A stretch of DNA of 64,000 nucleotides from Bizionia saleffrena (GTDB lineage Bacteria; Bacteroidota; Bacteroidia; Flavobacteriales; Flavobacteriaceae), in assembly GCF_008086175.1 (NCBI RefSeq), contig NZ_VSKM01000007.1, forward strand, positions 1 through 64,000. The letters are read 5' to 3'. Every line of letters begins with the position of its first letter. Positions within the stretch are counted from its first letter, which is position 1. The notes beneath the pieces are model-generated. The model was not told the origin of the DNA. It saw only the letters and a program-made list of their open reading frames with translations, and did no database searches. The position numbers were made by a program, and so were the translations under genes. Positions 1 through 8,940 of this stretch are shown one piece after another.

Positions 1-1
1 A

Positions 2-127
2 ACAGGAGAAGGCAAAGGAGAAAGTGAGCCTGCAGTGCAGTGCGGTACAAACTGTACTGAAGCGCAACATCAACAAAACAGACGTTCTCAATTCACTATT
101 AAAAGTGGTGGACCTAACAGTAATTAA
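2..127 (+). CDS. C-terminal tail of an OmpA-family protein (partial)
   Basis: An open frame enters at the left edge and runs 41 codons to TAA. Its end contains two cysteines four residues apart followed by EAQHQQNRRSQFTI, which resembles the last strand region of flavobacterial OmpA-like peptidoglycan-binding proteins (the family usually shows an NRRSEF-type ending). That would make it the periplasmic, peptidoglycan-binding end of an outer-membrane-associated protein. Only the tail is visible, so the domain composition upstream is unknown. A strong hairpin terminator follows about 35 bases later, supporting this as a real gene end. Family call is by recalled resemblance and is moderately sure. 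Confidence 0.6.
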   Translation, partial: TGEGKGESEPAVQCGTNCTEAQHQQNRRSQFTIKSGGPNSN

Positions 128-161
128 GTACTACTTTAACCAACAATAAAATCAAAAAACC

Positions 162-194
162 AAAAAGCCACATCTTAATTGATGTGGCTTTTTT
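162..194. terminator. Rho-independent terminator
   Basis: A 13-bp perfect stem (AAAAAGCCACATC pairing with GATGTGGCTTTTT) with a six-base loop, A-run on the left and T-run on the right. It lies between the converging OmpA-like gene (plus) and the CYTH gene (minus) and can act in both directions. Confidence 0.85.
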
Positions 195-239
195 ATTATT
201 AAGTACTGCAAAACCTATATAGTTATAAAAATCAAAACG

Positions 240-707
240 CTACCAATTACAAAACGGATGATTACTTAATTGCGAATTGTAATATTTTATATCTCCTGTC
301 ACTTCCGCTCCTAACCACTCCGGTTTTGTAAAGGATTCTGTTTCTGAATTTAATTCAACTTCGGCAATTACCAATCCTGAATTAGCACCAGAAAACTCGT
401 CAATTTCGTAGATATGGTTACCCACGTTTACCTCGTATCTTACTTTACTAATCACGCCGTCCTCACATAACTGTAAAAGAGACTCGGCATCCGGTTTAGA
501 AATTTCTTTCTCCCATTCAAAACGCGATAATCCATTGCTTGAAGACGTTCCTTTAACTGTAATAAAGCCGACATCGCCTTTTAACCTAACACGCACCGTT
601 CGCTCTTTATGGGTGTTTAGAAACCCTTGAATAATTTGTGTTTCCTTAAACGCTTCGGCCTTATAAGCTAAAGAATTAACTAAAAATTTACGTTCTATTT
701 CTATCAT
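240..707 (-). CDS. CYTH domain protein (triphosphate tunnel metalloenzyme)
   Basis: 155 residues beginning MIEIERKF, the ExExK motif (E3, E5, K7) that opens the CYTH/triphosphate-tunnel fold. Later alternating charged strands (VRVRLKG near 40, EIDEF near 100, IAEVEL near 115) fit the eight-stranded tunnel that binds triphosphate and metal ions. Small stand-alone bacterial CYTH proteins of this length are mostly inorganic triphosphatases; adenylate cyclase or thiamine-triphosphatase activity cannot be distinguished from sequence. It is cytoplasmic, with no signal peptide. It is a single gene, divergent from dinB with about 106 bases between the starts. Confidence 0.8.
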   Translation of the reverse strand: MIEIERKFLVNSLAYKAEAFKETQIIQGFLNTHKERTVRVRLKGDVGFITVKGTSSSNGLSRFEWEKEISKPDAESLLQLCEDGVISKVRYEVNVGNHIYEIDEFSGANSGLVIAEVELNSETESFTKPEWLGAEVTGDIKYYNSQLSNHPFCNW

Positions 708-788
708 TATAATATCATTTTAGCCTTTAAAAGGTGATAAATACTCTTCTAAATAAGCGCACTTTTCGTATTTGAACCAAAGATATAG

Positions 789-796
789 TATTTTTG
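789..796 (+). promoter_or_regulatory. Putative -7 box for dinB
   Basis: TATTTTTG fits the Bacteroidota -7 consensus TAnnTTTG and lies 17 bases before the dinB ATG. A TTTG at 771-774 could serve as the upstream element but its spacing is shorter than usual. Confidence 0.35.
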
Positions 797-813
797 AGTT
801 TTAATATTTAATT

Positions 814-1914
814 ATGGCCGAAGCCTTACCACTCAGAAAAATTATTCATGTCGATATGGACGCCTTTTATGCCTCTGTCGAGCAGATGGATAATCCTGAA
901 CTACGCGGTAAACCATTGGCGGTTGGCGGTAGCGGTACACGAGGTGTAGTTGCGGCAGCCAATTATGAAGCTAGAAAGTATGGCGTTCGCAGTGCGATGA
1001 GTGGTGTAATGGCTAAACGTAATTGTCCCCATCTCATATTTGTTCCACCACGCTTCGATCGCTATAAAGAGATCTCCTCTCAAGTACGCAAAATCTTTTA
1101 TGAGTATACTGATTTAGTAGAGCCACTATCTTTAGATGAGGCCTATTTGGATGTTACCGAGAATAAAAAAGGAAATCCAAGCGCGTCTCTTATTGCTGAA
1201 GAGATTAGAGCCCGCATTTTAAATGACGTGGGCTTAACAGCATCGGCTGGGATTTCCATTAATAAATTTATTGCCAAAGTGGCTAGTGATTATAATAAAC
1301 CTAACGGACAAAAAACGGTTAATCCAGAGGAAGTTTTAGACTTTTTGGAAACTTTAGATATCCGTAAATTTTATGGTATTGGAAAAGTTACTGCCGAAAA
1401 AATGTACCAAAAAGGCATTTTTACTGGCACGGATTTAAAAACAAAAAGCCTAGAGTTTTTACACTCTCATTTTGGTAAATCGGGACGCTATTACTACTAT
1501 GTAGTTCGCGGTATTCATAATAGCGAAGTAAAGCCAAATAGAACACGAAAAAGTTTAGCTGCAGAACGCACTTTTAGCACTAATTTATCGTCAGAAATAT
1601 TTATGCTTGAAAAATTAGAACATATTGCTGAGGAAGTTTCTAAGCGTTTAAAAGCGAATAAAGTGGCTGGAAAAACAATTACGCTTAAGATTAAATACAG
1701 TGATTTCTCTCTACATACGCGCAGTAAAACACTGCCTTATTTTATCAGCGATAAGCACTTACTTTTAGAAACCGCGAAGGAACTTTTATATCAAGAAAAA
1801 TTAGATAATTCGGTGCGTTTATTAGGTATTTCATTATCTAATTTAAACACAGAAAAAACTAAAAAAGAACCCGAATCTAAAACGGTAAGTGTACAGCTTA
1901 AATTCGGGTTTTAA
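814..1914 (+). CDS. dinB: DNA polymerase IV (Y-family)
   Basis: 366 residues. The N-terminus HVDMDAFYASVE holds the first catalytic aspartate (D14) and the steric-gate aromatic Y19; SLDEAYLDV gives the second acidic pair D108/E109. The GIGKVTAEKMY stretch near 190 is the helix-hairpin-helix of the thumb, and a little-finger domain covers roughly 245-350. The C-terminus ends VQLKFGF, compatible with a beta-clamp binding motif. It performs error-prone translesion synthesis in the cytoplasm. Length is typical for DinB. It stands alone, divergent from the CYTH gene and convergent to pyk. I see no LexA-type operator that I could defend. Confidence 0.95.
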   Translation: MAEALPLRKIIHVDMDAFYASVEQMDNPELRGKPLAVGGSGTRGVVAAANYEARKYGVRSAMSGVMAKRNCPHLIFVPPRFDRYKEISSQVRKIFYEYTDLVEPLSLDEAYLDVTENKKGNPSASLIAEEIRARILNDVGLTASAGISINKFIAKVASDYNKPNGQKTVNPEEVLDFLETLDIRKFYGIGKVTAEKMYQKGIFTGTDLKTKSLEFLHSHFGKSGRYYYYVVRGIHNSEVKPNRTRKSLAAERTFSTNLSSEIFMLEKLEHIAEEVSKRLKANKVAGKTITLKIKYSDFSLHTRSKTLPYFISDKHLLLETAKELLYQEKLDNSVRLLGISLSNLNTEKTKKEPESKTVSVQLKFGF

Positions 1915-1918
1915 TTGA

Positions 1919-2013
1919 TTTGCGTTAGCGATAGTAACGGCATCCTTTTGCTTTTTCTGCAAAAGATATAGTGTATAGCGCGGTCCAGTTTAAGTATTAA
2001 AATGGAAACGCCC
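1919..2013 (-). repeat. Dispersed intergenic repeat, copy 1
   Basis: Read on the minus strand this segment begins GGGCGTTTCC, then CACTATATCTTTT, AAAAGGATGCCGTTACTA and ends TCGCTAACGCAA. The same ordered blocks occur at 15108-15219 on the plus strand, and the two ends also at 44587-44675. It fills the convergent dinB/pyk gap and may form the terminator for both. It contains a TTTTGCxxxxxGCAAAA hairpin. Confidence 0.75.
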
Positions 2014-2021
2014 TAATACTC

Positions 2022-3449
2022 CTAAATTTCGGAAACACGCAACGTATTTACCATTCCCTTATCTTGAATTGGCATTGCCGCTAGACTTACCAACATATCG
2101 CCTTTGCTAACAAAGCCTTGGTCTAAGGCAAAATTATTAACGTCTTCGATTGTTTCGTCGGTGCTTACAAATTTTTCGTAATGGAACGCTTTAACACCCC
2201 AAAGCAAGCTTAATTGTGTTAAAATACGCTTGTTGGACGTAAACACCAATATGTGCGCACTTGGTCTCCATGCAGAAATTTGAAACGCCGTATACCCACT
2301 GTTTGTAAGGGTTGTAATCGCTTTTGCATTGATATCGTTCGCCATTAAAGCCGCGTGATAACAGATGGATTTTGTAATGAATCGCTTAGTACGTATGTGT
2401 GGTGGCGATTGCGGCACTTTAATTAAATCTGAGTCTTCGACACTGGTGATTATATTGGTCATTTGCTGAATAACCTCCACTGGGTATTGACCAACGCTGG
2501 TTTCGCCAGATAACATTACGGCATCGGCGCCATCCATTACAGAGTTGGCAACATCGTTAACTTCAGCACGGGTTGGCGTTAAGCTAGTAATCATTGTTTC
2601 CATCATTTGTGTGGCAATAATTACTGGAATTCTAGCACTTTTTGCCTTACGCACCAGTTTCTTTTGAATTAACGGGACTTCTTCCGCTGGAATTTCAACT
2701 CCTAAATCACCTCTTGCAACCATTAACCCGTCGCAATAGGCCACAATTTTATCTATATTTTCTACCGCTTCCGGTTTTTCGATTTTAGCTATAATAGGTA
2801 TTTTATGAGCGCTGTGCTTTTTGATTAACTCTTGCAGTAACATTAAATCTTCGGCGTGACGCACGAAAGATAAGGCCATCCAATCGACTTCCAATTCGCA
2901 CGCAAAAATGGCGTCTTCAATATCTTTTTCTGTTAATGCGGGCTGAGAAATATTTGTATTTGGCAAGTTTACACCTTTACGAGAACGCAATGGTCCTCCT
3001 TGAATTACTTTGGTTAGCACTTCGTCCACGCCGTTTGTAGACACGACCTCAAAAATGAGTTTACCGTCGTCTAAAAGAACACGTTCTCCTGGGTTTGCAT
3101 CTTGGGGAAACTTATCGTAGGTCATATACACACGTTTTTTAGTGCCTACAAATTTCTTTCCTGTAGCAAAAACTATTTCGTCTCCCGGATTTACAAATAC
3201 TTCACCTTTCATAATACCTACACGCAGTTTTGGGCCTTGTAGATCTCCCAAAATAGAAGCGTTATAGCCAAACTCATCGTTTAACTCCCGAATCATTTTA
3301 ACGCGTTCTTTTACGTCTTCGTAATCTGCATGCGAAAAGTTTATTCTAAATACATTTGCTCCGGCATCTAACATTGCCTTTAGCACCGTTTTATTGCTTG
3401 TCGCTGGACCTAAAGTGGCAACAATTTTCGTCTTTTTTCTTTTCAACAT
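2022..3449 (-). CDS. pyk: Pyruvate kinase
   Basis: 475 residues, usual length for bacterial pyruvate kinase. It catalyses phosphoenolpyruvate plus ADP to pyruvate plus ATP in glycolysis. Visible landmarks are R35-I-N-F-S-H40 (substrate and K+ site), GDLQGPK near 68-74, the AKIEKPEAVENID signature with catalytic K222 and metal ligand E224, and ARGDLGVEIP with metal ligand D248. The B domain spans about 75-160 and the C-terminal regulatory domain starts near 345. Its ATG overlaps the stop of the upstream IPExxxVDY gene by one base (ATTA on the plus strand), so the two are translationally coupled, a pairing common in Flavobacteriia. Confidence 0.97.
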   Translation of the reverse strand: MLKRKKTKIVATLGPATSNKTVLKAMLDAGANVFRINFSHADYEDVKERVKMIRELNDEFGYNASILGDLQGPKLRVGIMKGEVFVNPGDEIVFATGKKFVGTKKRVYMTYDKFPQDANPGERVLLDDGKLIFEVVSTNGVDEVLTKVIQGGPLRSRKGVNLPNTNISQPALTEKDIEDAIFACELEVDWMALSFVRHAEDLMLLQELIKKHSAHKIPIIAKIEKPEAVENIDKIVAYCDGLMVARGDLGVEIPAEEVPLIQKKLVRKAKSARIPVIIATQMMETMITSLTPTRAEVNDVANSVMDGADAVMLSGETSVGQYPVEVIQQMTNIITSVEDSDLIKVPQSPPHIRTKRFITKSICYHAALMANDINAKAITTLTNSGYTAFQISAWRPSAHILVFTSNKRILTQLSLLWGVKAFHYEKFVSTDETIEDVNNFALDQGFVSKGDMLVSLAAMPIQDKGMVNTLRVSEI

Positions 3450-3934
3450 TAGTTAAATATTAAATTTTCTTTTGATTTAAGTAGATCGGCATCAATAAAA
3501 TGAGCCATCACGACTTGCTTGATATCTTGAATTGTGTTTAATATAAGCTTTTGTGCTTGTTCGGGCAGTTCGCTTTCTATTTTTAAGACATAATTAACAC
3601 GCTTAAATTCGGGCAGTAAATGATACGTTTTGGTAGTTTTACTTGTGCCAAATAGAGAGTCTCTAGTATCAGGTTGTTGTTGTATTTCAACCTTACACGT
3701 GTTAGATACTAAATTCCACACCCTAAGTTGCTCTTGATCCTCCCATTCAAAAATGGAATAATGCGCCGCCAAATTATCACTTTTTATATCGTACGGCTTT
3801 CTATACAGGTGTGATTGAAGATGTTTATTGATTAGATAAGCCAACCGGAAGTCTTCTAAACTGGAATGAATACCTATAAGTGTAAATTCTTCGTCATCGA
3901 AAAAATCATCTAAAACTAATTTTTTATTGGCCAT
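3449..3934 (-). CDS. IPExxxVDY family protein
   Basis: 161 residues, cytoplasmic, no signal peptide. It begins with an acidic stretch (LVLDDFFDDEEF) and carries LLPEFKRVNYVLKIE near 120-134, a variant of the IPExxxVDY motif that names the family. The function of the family is unknown. It is wedged between rnc and pyk on the minus strand and overlaps pyk by one base; this gene order is recurrent in Flavobacteriaceae, which supports the family assignment more than the degenerate motif does. The 138-base gap to rnc suggests it may have its own promoter. Confidence 0.75.
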   Translation of the reverse strand: MANKKLVLDDFFDDEEFTLIGIHSSLEDFRLAYLINKHLQSHLYRKPYDIKSDNLAAHYSIFEWEDQEQLRVWNLVSNTCKVEIQQQPDTRDSLFGTSKTTKTYHLLPEFKRVNYVLKIESELPEQAQKLILNTIQDIKQVVMAHFIDADLLKSKENLIFN

Positions 3935-4072
3935 TTGTTTACACTATTTTGCAGCGTAAATATAATGTTATTAGCTTTTAGACCCTATTAATATATGTAA
4001 TCTTATCGTTAAACTTAAACGGTAGTAAACAATATGTTTTTATAAATAGATACACCGGAATAGACTACAACA

Positions 4073-4819
4073 TTACTCGTGTAATGCATTTGTAATGGCT
4101 TCCTGAAAAACAAAAAAGGCTCGTTTTGAAGCTTTTTCTTCGGCTTTCTTTTTCGACGTCGCGCGTGCTTTTGCTATGACTTTATCGTCTATAGATAATT
4201 TTACAGAAAAATGTTTAACCTCATCATTACCAGTATCTTCGTAGACATTGTAATTAAAGGTTTTCTTCTCTTTCTGACACCATTCTATAAGCAGACTTTT
4301 GTAACTAATTACTTTACCTTCGAGTTTTTCGATGTCTACAAAAGGATCAATCACTTTATCGTAAATAAACTTTTCACAATACAAATAACCACGATCCAAT
4401 AAAATAGCGCCTACAATAGACTCGAATAAGTTACCGTGGATATTGTCACCGAATTGACCTTTAGGTATTTTACTTTCGACTAACTTTATCAGTTTTAATT
4501 CTTTTCCGATTTCGTTTAAGTGCTCCCGACTTACAATTTTAGAGCGCATCTTGGTTAAATAACCTTCGTCTCCACTTGGAACCTCTGTATACAGATGATG
4601 TGCAATTACAGACCCCAACATAGCGTCTCCTAAAAACTCTAAACGCTCGTAATTTACCGTATGCCCCTTATTGTTTTTAAGGTTCATAGAGCGGTGCGTA
4701 AATGCGGTTTGGTAATACTCTAGGGTTTTAGGTTTAAATCCTATTATTTTTGAAATTGTCGTAAAAAAAATCCCGTTGTCTTTAGAACGGGAATTGAATA
4801 TGTTACGAATACTTTTCAT
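4073..4819 (-). CDS. rnc: Ribonuclease III
   Basis: 248 residues. The catalytic signature YERLEFLGDAML occupies about 57-68 (E61, D65), and the second acidic site is in NLFESIVGAIL (E133). A double-stranded-RNA-binding domain follows from about 176 to 243 with the typical KKKAEEKASKRA helix. The enzyme processes rRNA precursors and double-stranded RNA. It is followed 253 bases upstream of no other gene; it sits seven bases after fabF in the same direction, so acpP-fabF-rnc form one operon, an order also known from many other bacteria. Confidence 0.96.
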   Translation of the reverse strand: MKSIRNIFNSRSKDNGIFFTTISKIIGFKPKTLEYYQTAFTHRSMNLKNNKGHTVNYERLEFLGDAMLGSVIAHHLYTEVPSGDEGYLTKMRSKIVSREHLNEIGKELKLIKLVESKIPKGQFGDNIHGNLFESIVGAILLDRGYLYCEKFIYDKVIDPFVDIEKLEGKVISYKSLLIEWCQKEKKTFNYNVYEDTGNDEVKHFSVKLSIDDKVIAKARATSKKKAEEKASKRAFFVFQEAITNALHE

Positions 4820-4826
4820 TGAGAAT

Positions 4827-6077
4827 TTAATCTAATTTTTTAAACAGTACGCAAGCATTGTGCCCACCAAACCCGAAGGTATTGCTCATTGCGACTTTAA
4901 CGTCTCTTTTTTGAGGTGTGTTTAAGGTTAGGTTTAATTCTGGGTTTATATTCTCGTCTACCGTCGTGTGGTTAATTGTAGGAGGCACAATACCGTGCTT
5001 AATAGATAATATAGAGGCAATAGCTTCTATAGCTCCAGCGGCTCCTAACAAGTGCCCTGTCATAGACTTTGTAGAGTTAATATTTATGTTTTTAGCGTGC
5101 GCACCAAACACTTCGGTAATTGCTTTTAATTCTGCAACATCTCCCAATGGTGTAGATGTACCGTGCGTGTTAATGTGGTCTACTGCTTCAGGTTCTAAAC
5201 CTGCGTTTTCTAGACAATTTTTCATCACAGCGATAACACCAATTCCTTCTGGGTGTGGTGCGGTCATGTGATAAGCGTCTGAAGACATACCACCACCTAA
5301 AACTTCGGCATAAATAGTAGCCCCTCTAGCTTTAGCATGTTCGTACTCTTCAAGAATTATTGCTCCTGCTCCTTCTCCCAAAACAAATCCATCTCGTGTC
5401 GCATCAAAAGGTCTCGATGCCGTTTCAGGACTGTCATTTCTAGTTGATAAAGCATGCATTGCATTAAACCCACCCATTCCTGCAATAGTTACTGCGGCTT
5501 CACTTCCTCCAGTTACTATAACGTCGCACTGTCCTAAACGAATATAGTTTAAGGCATCAATCATAGCATTTGCAGAAGAGGCACAGGCCGAAACTGTTGT
5601 GTAATTAGGCCCCATAAATCCATTTTTAATAGATATGTTACCCGGTGCAATGTCTGCAATCATTTTAGGAATAAAGAACGGATTAAATCTTGGTGTTCCA
5701 TCGCCTTCAGAGAAGTTCAACATTTCGTTCTGAAACGTTTCTAAGCCTCCAATTCCTGCTCCCCAAATCACTCCAACTCGCAGTTTGTTTACGGTTTCTA
5801 AATCTAGTTTAGAGTCCGCAATAGCCTCATCAGATGCGACCATTGCGTACTGCGTAAACCTGTCCATTTTACGAGCCTCTTTTCTATCAAGAAAATCGGT
5901 CGCTTTGAAGTTTTTTAATTCACAAGCGAATTTCGTCTTGAACTTTTCAGTATCAAAATAGGTTATTGGTGCAGCACCACTTTTACCAGTTAATAAAGCG
6001 TCCCAAAATTCATCTTTGGTATTCCCTATCGGCGTTAATGCTCCTAACCCCGTTACTACAACTCGCTTTAATTCCAT
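4827..6077 (-). CDS. fabF: 3-oxoacyl-ACP synthase II (KAS II)
   Basis: 416 residues. The condensing-enzyme triad is complete: C165 in VSACASSAN, H305 in NTHGTSTP and H342 in TGHLLGAAG, with K337. It elongates acyl-ACP with malonyl-ACP in primary fatty acid synthesis. It is 13 bases downstream of acpP and 7 bases upstream of rnc, the classical housekeeping arrangement, so it should not be confused with the three ketosynthase-like genes of the pigment locus at 27-32 kb. Confidence 0.96.
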   Translation of the reverse strand: MELKRVVVTGLGALTPIGNTKDEFWDALLTGKSGAAPITYFDTEKFKTKFACELKNFKATDFLDRKEARKMDRFTQYAMVASDEAIADSKLDLETVNKLRVGVIWGAGIGGLETFQNEMLNFSEGDGTPRFNPFFIPKMIADIAPGNISIKNGFMGPNYTTVSACASSANAMIDALNYIRLGQCDVIVTGGSEAAVTIAGMGGFNAMHALSTRNDSPETASRPFDATRDGFVLGEGAGAIILEEYEHAKARGATIYAEVLGGGMSSDAYHMTAPHPEGIGVIAVMKNCLENAGLEPEAVDHINTHGTSTPLGDVAELKAITEVFGAHAKNININSTKSMTGHLLGAAGAIEAIASILSIKHGIVPPTINHTTVDENINPELNLTLNTPQKRDVKVAMSNTFGFGGHNACVLFKKLD

Positions 6078-6090
6078 AAATTTCTAATGC

Positions 6091-6324
6091 TTATTTTGCA
6101 GCTTCAATATACGATACTGCTTGACCAACTGTTGCAATGTTTTCTGCTTGATCGTCTGGAATTTGAATATCAAATTCTTTTTCGAATTCCATTATTAGTT
6201 CTACAGTGTCTAATGAATCTGCTCCTAAATCGTTTGTGAAGCTCGCTTCAGTTACAACTTCGTTTTCATCAACACCTAATTTGTCTACGATGATCGCTTT
6301 TACTCTTGATGCAATGTCTGACAT
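6091..6324 (-). CDS. acpP: Acyl carrier protein
   Basis: 77 residues, acidic. [12 protein letters not shown] contains the phosphopantetheine-accepting serine S37. It is the central acyl carrier of fatty acid synthesis and opens the acpP-fabF-rnc operon. It is more canonical (DSL) than the pigment-locus ACP at 29938 (DSI). Confidence 0.97.
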   Translation of the reverse strand: MSDIASRVKAIIVDKLGVDENEVVTEASFTNDLGADSLDTVELIMEFEKEFDIQIPDDQAENIATVGQAVSYIEAAK

Positions 6325-6355
6325 AATTTTAATTTTTTTAGTTTTAATTAAGAGG

Positions 6356-6363
6356 CAAAAATA
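6356..6363 (-). promoter_or_regulatory. Putative -7 box for acpP-fabF-rnc
   Basis: On the minus strand the bases read TATTTTTG, matching TAnnTTTG, 31 bases upstream of the acpP ATG. No convincing upstream TTG element is visible at the expected spacing. Confidence 0.4.
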
Positions 6364-6506
6364 AAAAACTTTATTTTAAAACACATCTTTCTTTCGAAAA
6401 TGTGGTGGTAATTTAATAAATAAACTTTAACTATTTGATATTTACCCTATAATTGTTAATAATTATTCTTTTTTTTGTGGTCACAATTTAAACATTATAT
6501 CTGTAA

Positions 6507-7079
6507 ATGAAACGTATTGTAATTTTTGCTTCCGGGGGCGGAACTAATGCTGAAAATTTGATCACTTTTTTTCACAACAGCGATAATGCTTCTGTTATTC
6601 AAGTGCTTACGAACAATCCTTGTGCCAAAGTTTTAGAACGCTGTAAAAAATTGAAAATTAGCGCTTTATCTTTTAATAAAATTGCTTTTACTGAAACCGA
6701 AGACGTCCTTAATATTTTAAAAGCATCGCAACCAGACCTAATTGTACTCGCTGGTTTTTTATGGAAATTCCCAGAAAATATCATCGCAGAATTCCCCGAT
6801 AAAGTGATTAATATCCACCCTGCTTTACTCCCAAAATATGGCGGAAAAGGGATGTTTGGAAAACACGTTCATGAGGCGGTTGTAAAGAACAAAGAAATTG
6901 AAACTGGCATCACAATTCATCACGTAAACGAGAATTATGACGATGGAGCGATCATTTTTCAGGCAAAATGCGAAGTAAAAACGACAGATTCGGCGAATGA
7001 TGTTGCTGAAAAAATCCACAATTTAGAAATGAAACACTTTCCTTTAGTTGTAGAAAAACTTTTAACTTCAGAAAAATAA
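6507..7079 (+). CDS. purN: Phosphoribosylglycinamide formyltransferase
   Basis: 190 residues. It transfers the formyl group from 10-formyl-tetrahydrofolate to GAR, step three of purine synthesis. VIFASGGGTNAENL (5-18) is the phosphate-binding loop; INIHPALLPKYGG carries catalytic N102 and H104, and NYDDGAII carries D145, matching the N/H/D triad of the family. The start gives the usual N-terminus. A TATATCTG box ends only three bases before the ATG, which would give a leaderless or nearly leaderless message. It faces away from acpP, a frequent divergent pair. Confidence 0.95.
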   Translation: MKRIVIFASGGGTNAENLITFFHNSDNASVIQVLTNNPCAKVLERCKKLKISALSFNKIAFTETEDVLNILKASQPDLIVLAGFLWKFPENIIAEFPDKVINIHPALLPKYGGKGMFGKHVHEAVVKNKEIETGITIHHVNENYDDGAIIFQAKCEVKTTDSANDVAEKIHNLEMKHFPLVVEKLLTSEK

Positions 7080-7198
7080 CACGTCCTTTAAATATTTTAG
7101 TGCCCTGTATTTACTTTTATTGGCTCCAAAAAACTATAATTATTTTTTTTTAAACCAACTAACGCTTTCTCTCTTTTCTGAGAGGCTCTAAACTACAA

Positions 7199-7840
7199 AT
7201 GAGTACAAAGAAAAAAAAATACTACACCATTTGGAAAGGTCACAAAACAGGTGTTTTTGACTCTTGGAATGTGTGTAAAAAACACATTAAAAATTTTGAA
7301 GGCGCTCAATATAAATCCTTCCCGACTCGTGCTGCTGCAGAAAAAGCATTAGAAGGTAATTATTTCGATTATATAGGAAAAAGTAAATCGTTTAAAAGTG
7401 AGTTGTCCGGACTTGATCTTAAAAAAATCGGCCTGCCCAATTACAACTCCATTGCTGTGGATGCGGCATCGAGTGGAAACCCAGGTATTATGGAATATCG
7501 TGGCGTCGACACCAAATCGAAAAAACAATTATTTATACAAGGGCCTTTTGCTCAAGGCACCAATAATATAGGGGAGTTTTTAGCACTTGTACACGGCTTA
7601 AGCTTTCTTAAAAAGCATAATAGTGATCGCATTCTATATACAGATTCGAAAACGGCTATGAGTTGGGTACGTAAAAAAACCTGCAATAGTAAGCTAGAAC
7701 GTACCAGCAAAAACAAGCCTGTTTACGATTTAGTAGATCGTGCTGTAATTTGGTTAAAAAATAACGACTATAATACCACCATAGTAAAATGGGAAACAAA
7801 GGCCTGGGGTGAAATCCCTGCAGATTTTGGCAGAAAATAG
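7199..7840 (+). CDS. rnhA: Ribonuclease H with N-terminal viroplasmin (RNHCP-like) domain
   Basis: 213 residues. Residues 7-60 (YYTIWKGHKTGVF, W-N-V-C-K, F-P-T-R-A-A-A-E-K-A) form the small RNA/DNA-hybrid binding viroplasmin-like domain seen in eukaryotic-type RNase H1. The RNase H fold follows with a full acidic set: D88 (VDAASSGNPG), E126 (NIGEFLAL), D149 (YTDSKT) and D209 (IPADFG). It removes RNA from RNA:DNA hybrids. The symbol is by function. It is 119 bases downstream of purN with no obvious shared operon. Confidence 0.9.
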   Translation: MSTKKKKYYTIWKGHKTGVFDSWNVCKKHIKNFEGAQYKSFPTRAAAEKALEGNYFDYIGKSKSFKSELSGLDLKKIGLPNYNSIAVDAASSGNPGIMEYRGVDTKSKKQLFIQGPFAQGTNNIGEFLALVHGLSFLKKHNSDRILYTDSKTAMSWVRKKTCNSKLERTSKNKPVYDLVDRAVIWLKNNDYNTTIVKWETKAWGEIPADFGRK

Positions 7841-7894
7841 TTTTGGCAAAATAGTCTTTTAAAATCCATTGTTTCAGTAAGAAAAAAAAAGACG

Positions 7895-7902
7895 TAACTT
7901 TG
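7895..7902 (+). promoter_or_regulatory. Putative -7 box for the PfkB kinase gene
   Basis: TAACTTTG fits TAnnTTTG and lies 22 bases before the ATG. A TTG at 7869-7871 is a possible upstream element 23 bases away, separated by an A-tract. Confidence 0.45.
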
Positions 7903-7924
7903 CAAAAAATATAGAATACAATTT

Positions 7925-8851
7925 ATGAGTAAATTAGTTGTAGTAGGAACAGTCGCTTTTGATGCTATTGAAACTCCTTTTGGTAAAACAGACAAAATTC
8001 TTGGTGGTGCTGCCACTTACATTGGCTTATCGGCTTCCAATTTTAATATAGATGCCACTTTAGTTTCTGTTATTGGTGGCGATTTCCCTAAAGAGCACTT
8101 AGATTTGTTAGAGAGCAAAAACCTTGATCTTTCTGGAATTGAAACTGTAAAAGATGGTAAAACATTCTTTTGGAGTGGAAAATACCACAACGATATGAAC
8201 TCTAGAGACACTTTAGTTACAGAGCTAAATGTTTTAGAGCACTTTAAACCTGTTGTACCCGAAGCGTATAAAGATGCTGAAATAGTGATGCTAGGTAACT
8301 TACATCCTTTAGTACAACAAGGTGTTTTAGACCAAATGAATAAAAAGCCCAAGCTTGCCATTTTAGATACTATGAATTTCTGGATGGATATTGCTTTAGA
8401 GGATTTATTGTCTGTCATTAAAAATGTAGATGTTATCACTATTAACGATGAAGAAGCACGACAACTAACAGGAGAATATTCTCTAGTTGTAGCCGCAAGA
8501 AAGATTCACGAAATGGGCCCTCAATACGTGGTTATTAAAAAAGGAGAACACGGCGCATTATTGTTTCATAAAGACGATGTGTTTTACGCCCCTGCGCTAC
8601 CCTTAGAAGCTGTTTTCGACCCAACGGGAGCTGGAGACACTTTCGCTGGTGGTTTTGCTGGCTATTTAGCAAAAACCGAAGATATTTCTTTCGAAAACAT
8701 GAAAAATGCGGTCATTTATGGCTCGACGTTAGCCTCCTTCTGCGTCGAAAAATTTGGTACAGAACGTATGGAAAATCTAACCGATAAAGAAATACACGAA
8801 AGACTGCTACAGTTTAAAGACTTAACACAATTTGAAATTAAATTAACATAA
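7925..8851 (+). CDS. PfkB-family carbohydrate/nucleoside kinase
   Basis: 308 residues of the ribokinase fold. GGAATYIGLSASN (27-39) is the N-terminal substrate loop and DPTGAGDTFAGGFAGYL (232-248) is the PfkB signature with catalytic base D238. It phosphorylates a sugar or nucleoside with ATP in the cytoplasm; the exact substrate cannot be read from sequence. It is followed by a terminator and then by the long PurF-like amidotransferase; with purN nearby, a purine nucleoside or ribose-linked substrate is an inference only. Confidence 0.88.
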   Translation: MSKLVVVGTVAFDAIETPFGKTDKILGGAATYIGLSASNFNIDATLVSVIGGDFPKEHLDLLESKNLDLSGIETVKDGKTFFWSGKYHNDMNSRDTLVTELNVLEHFKPVVPEAYKDAEIVMLGNLHPLVQQGVLDQMNKKPKLAILDTMNFWMDIALEDLLSVIKNVDVITINDEEARQLTGEYSLVVAARKIHEMGPQYVVIKKGEHGALLFHKDDVFYAPALPLEAVFDPTGAGDTFAGGFAGYLAKTEDISFENMKNAVIYGSTLASFCVEKFGTERMENLTDKEIHERLLQFKDLTQFEIKLT

Positions 8852-8854
8852 ACT

Positions 8855-8884
8855 AACGCGCTCTTAAAAGGAGCGCGTTTTTTA
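8855..8884 (+). terminator. Rho-independent terminator
   Basis: AACGCGCTC pairs with GAGCGCGTT across a seven-base loop, followed by a T-run. It begins four bases after the PfkB kinase stop, separating it from the following amidotransferase gene. Confidence 0.85.
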
Positions 8885-8940
8885 ATTTCCCGTAACACAG
8901 GAAGTAAAACTTAATAAACAACTACTACAACAACTACACA

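Noticed and set aside
4918-5271. Antisense frame inside fabF
   Set aside because: Shadow of a highly conserved gene; composition and lack of a start signal do not support it.
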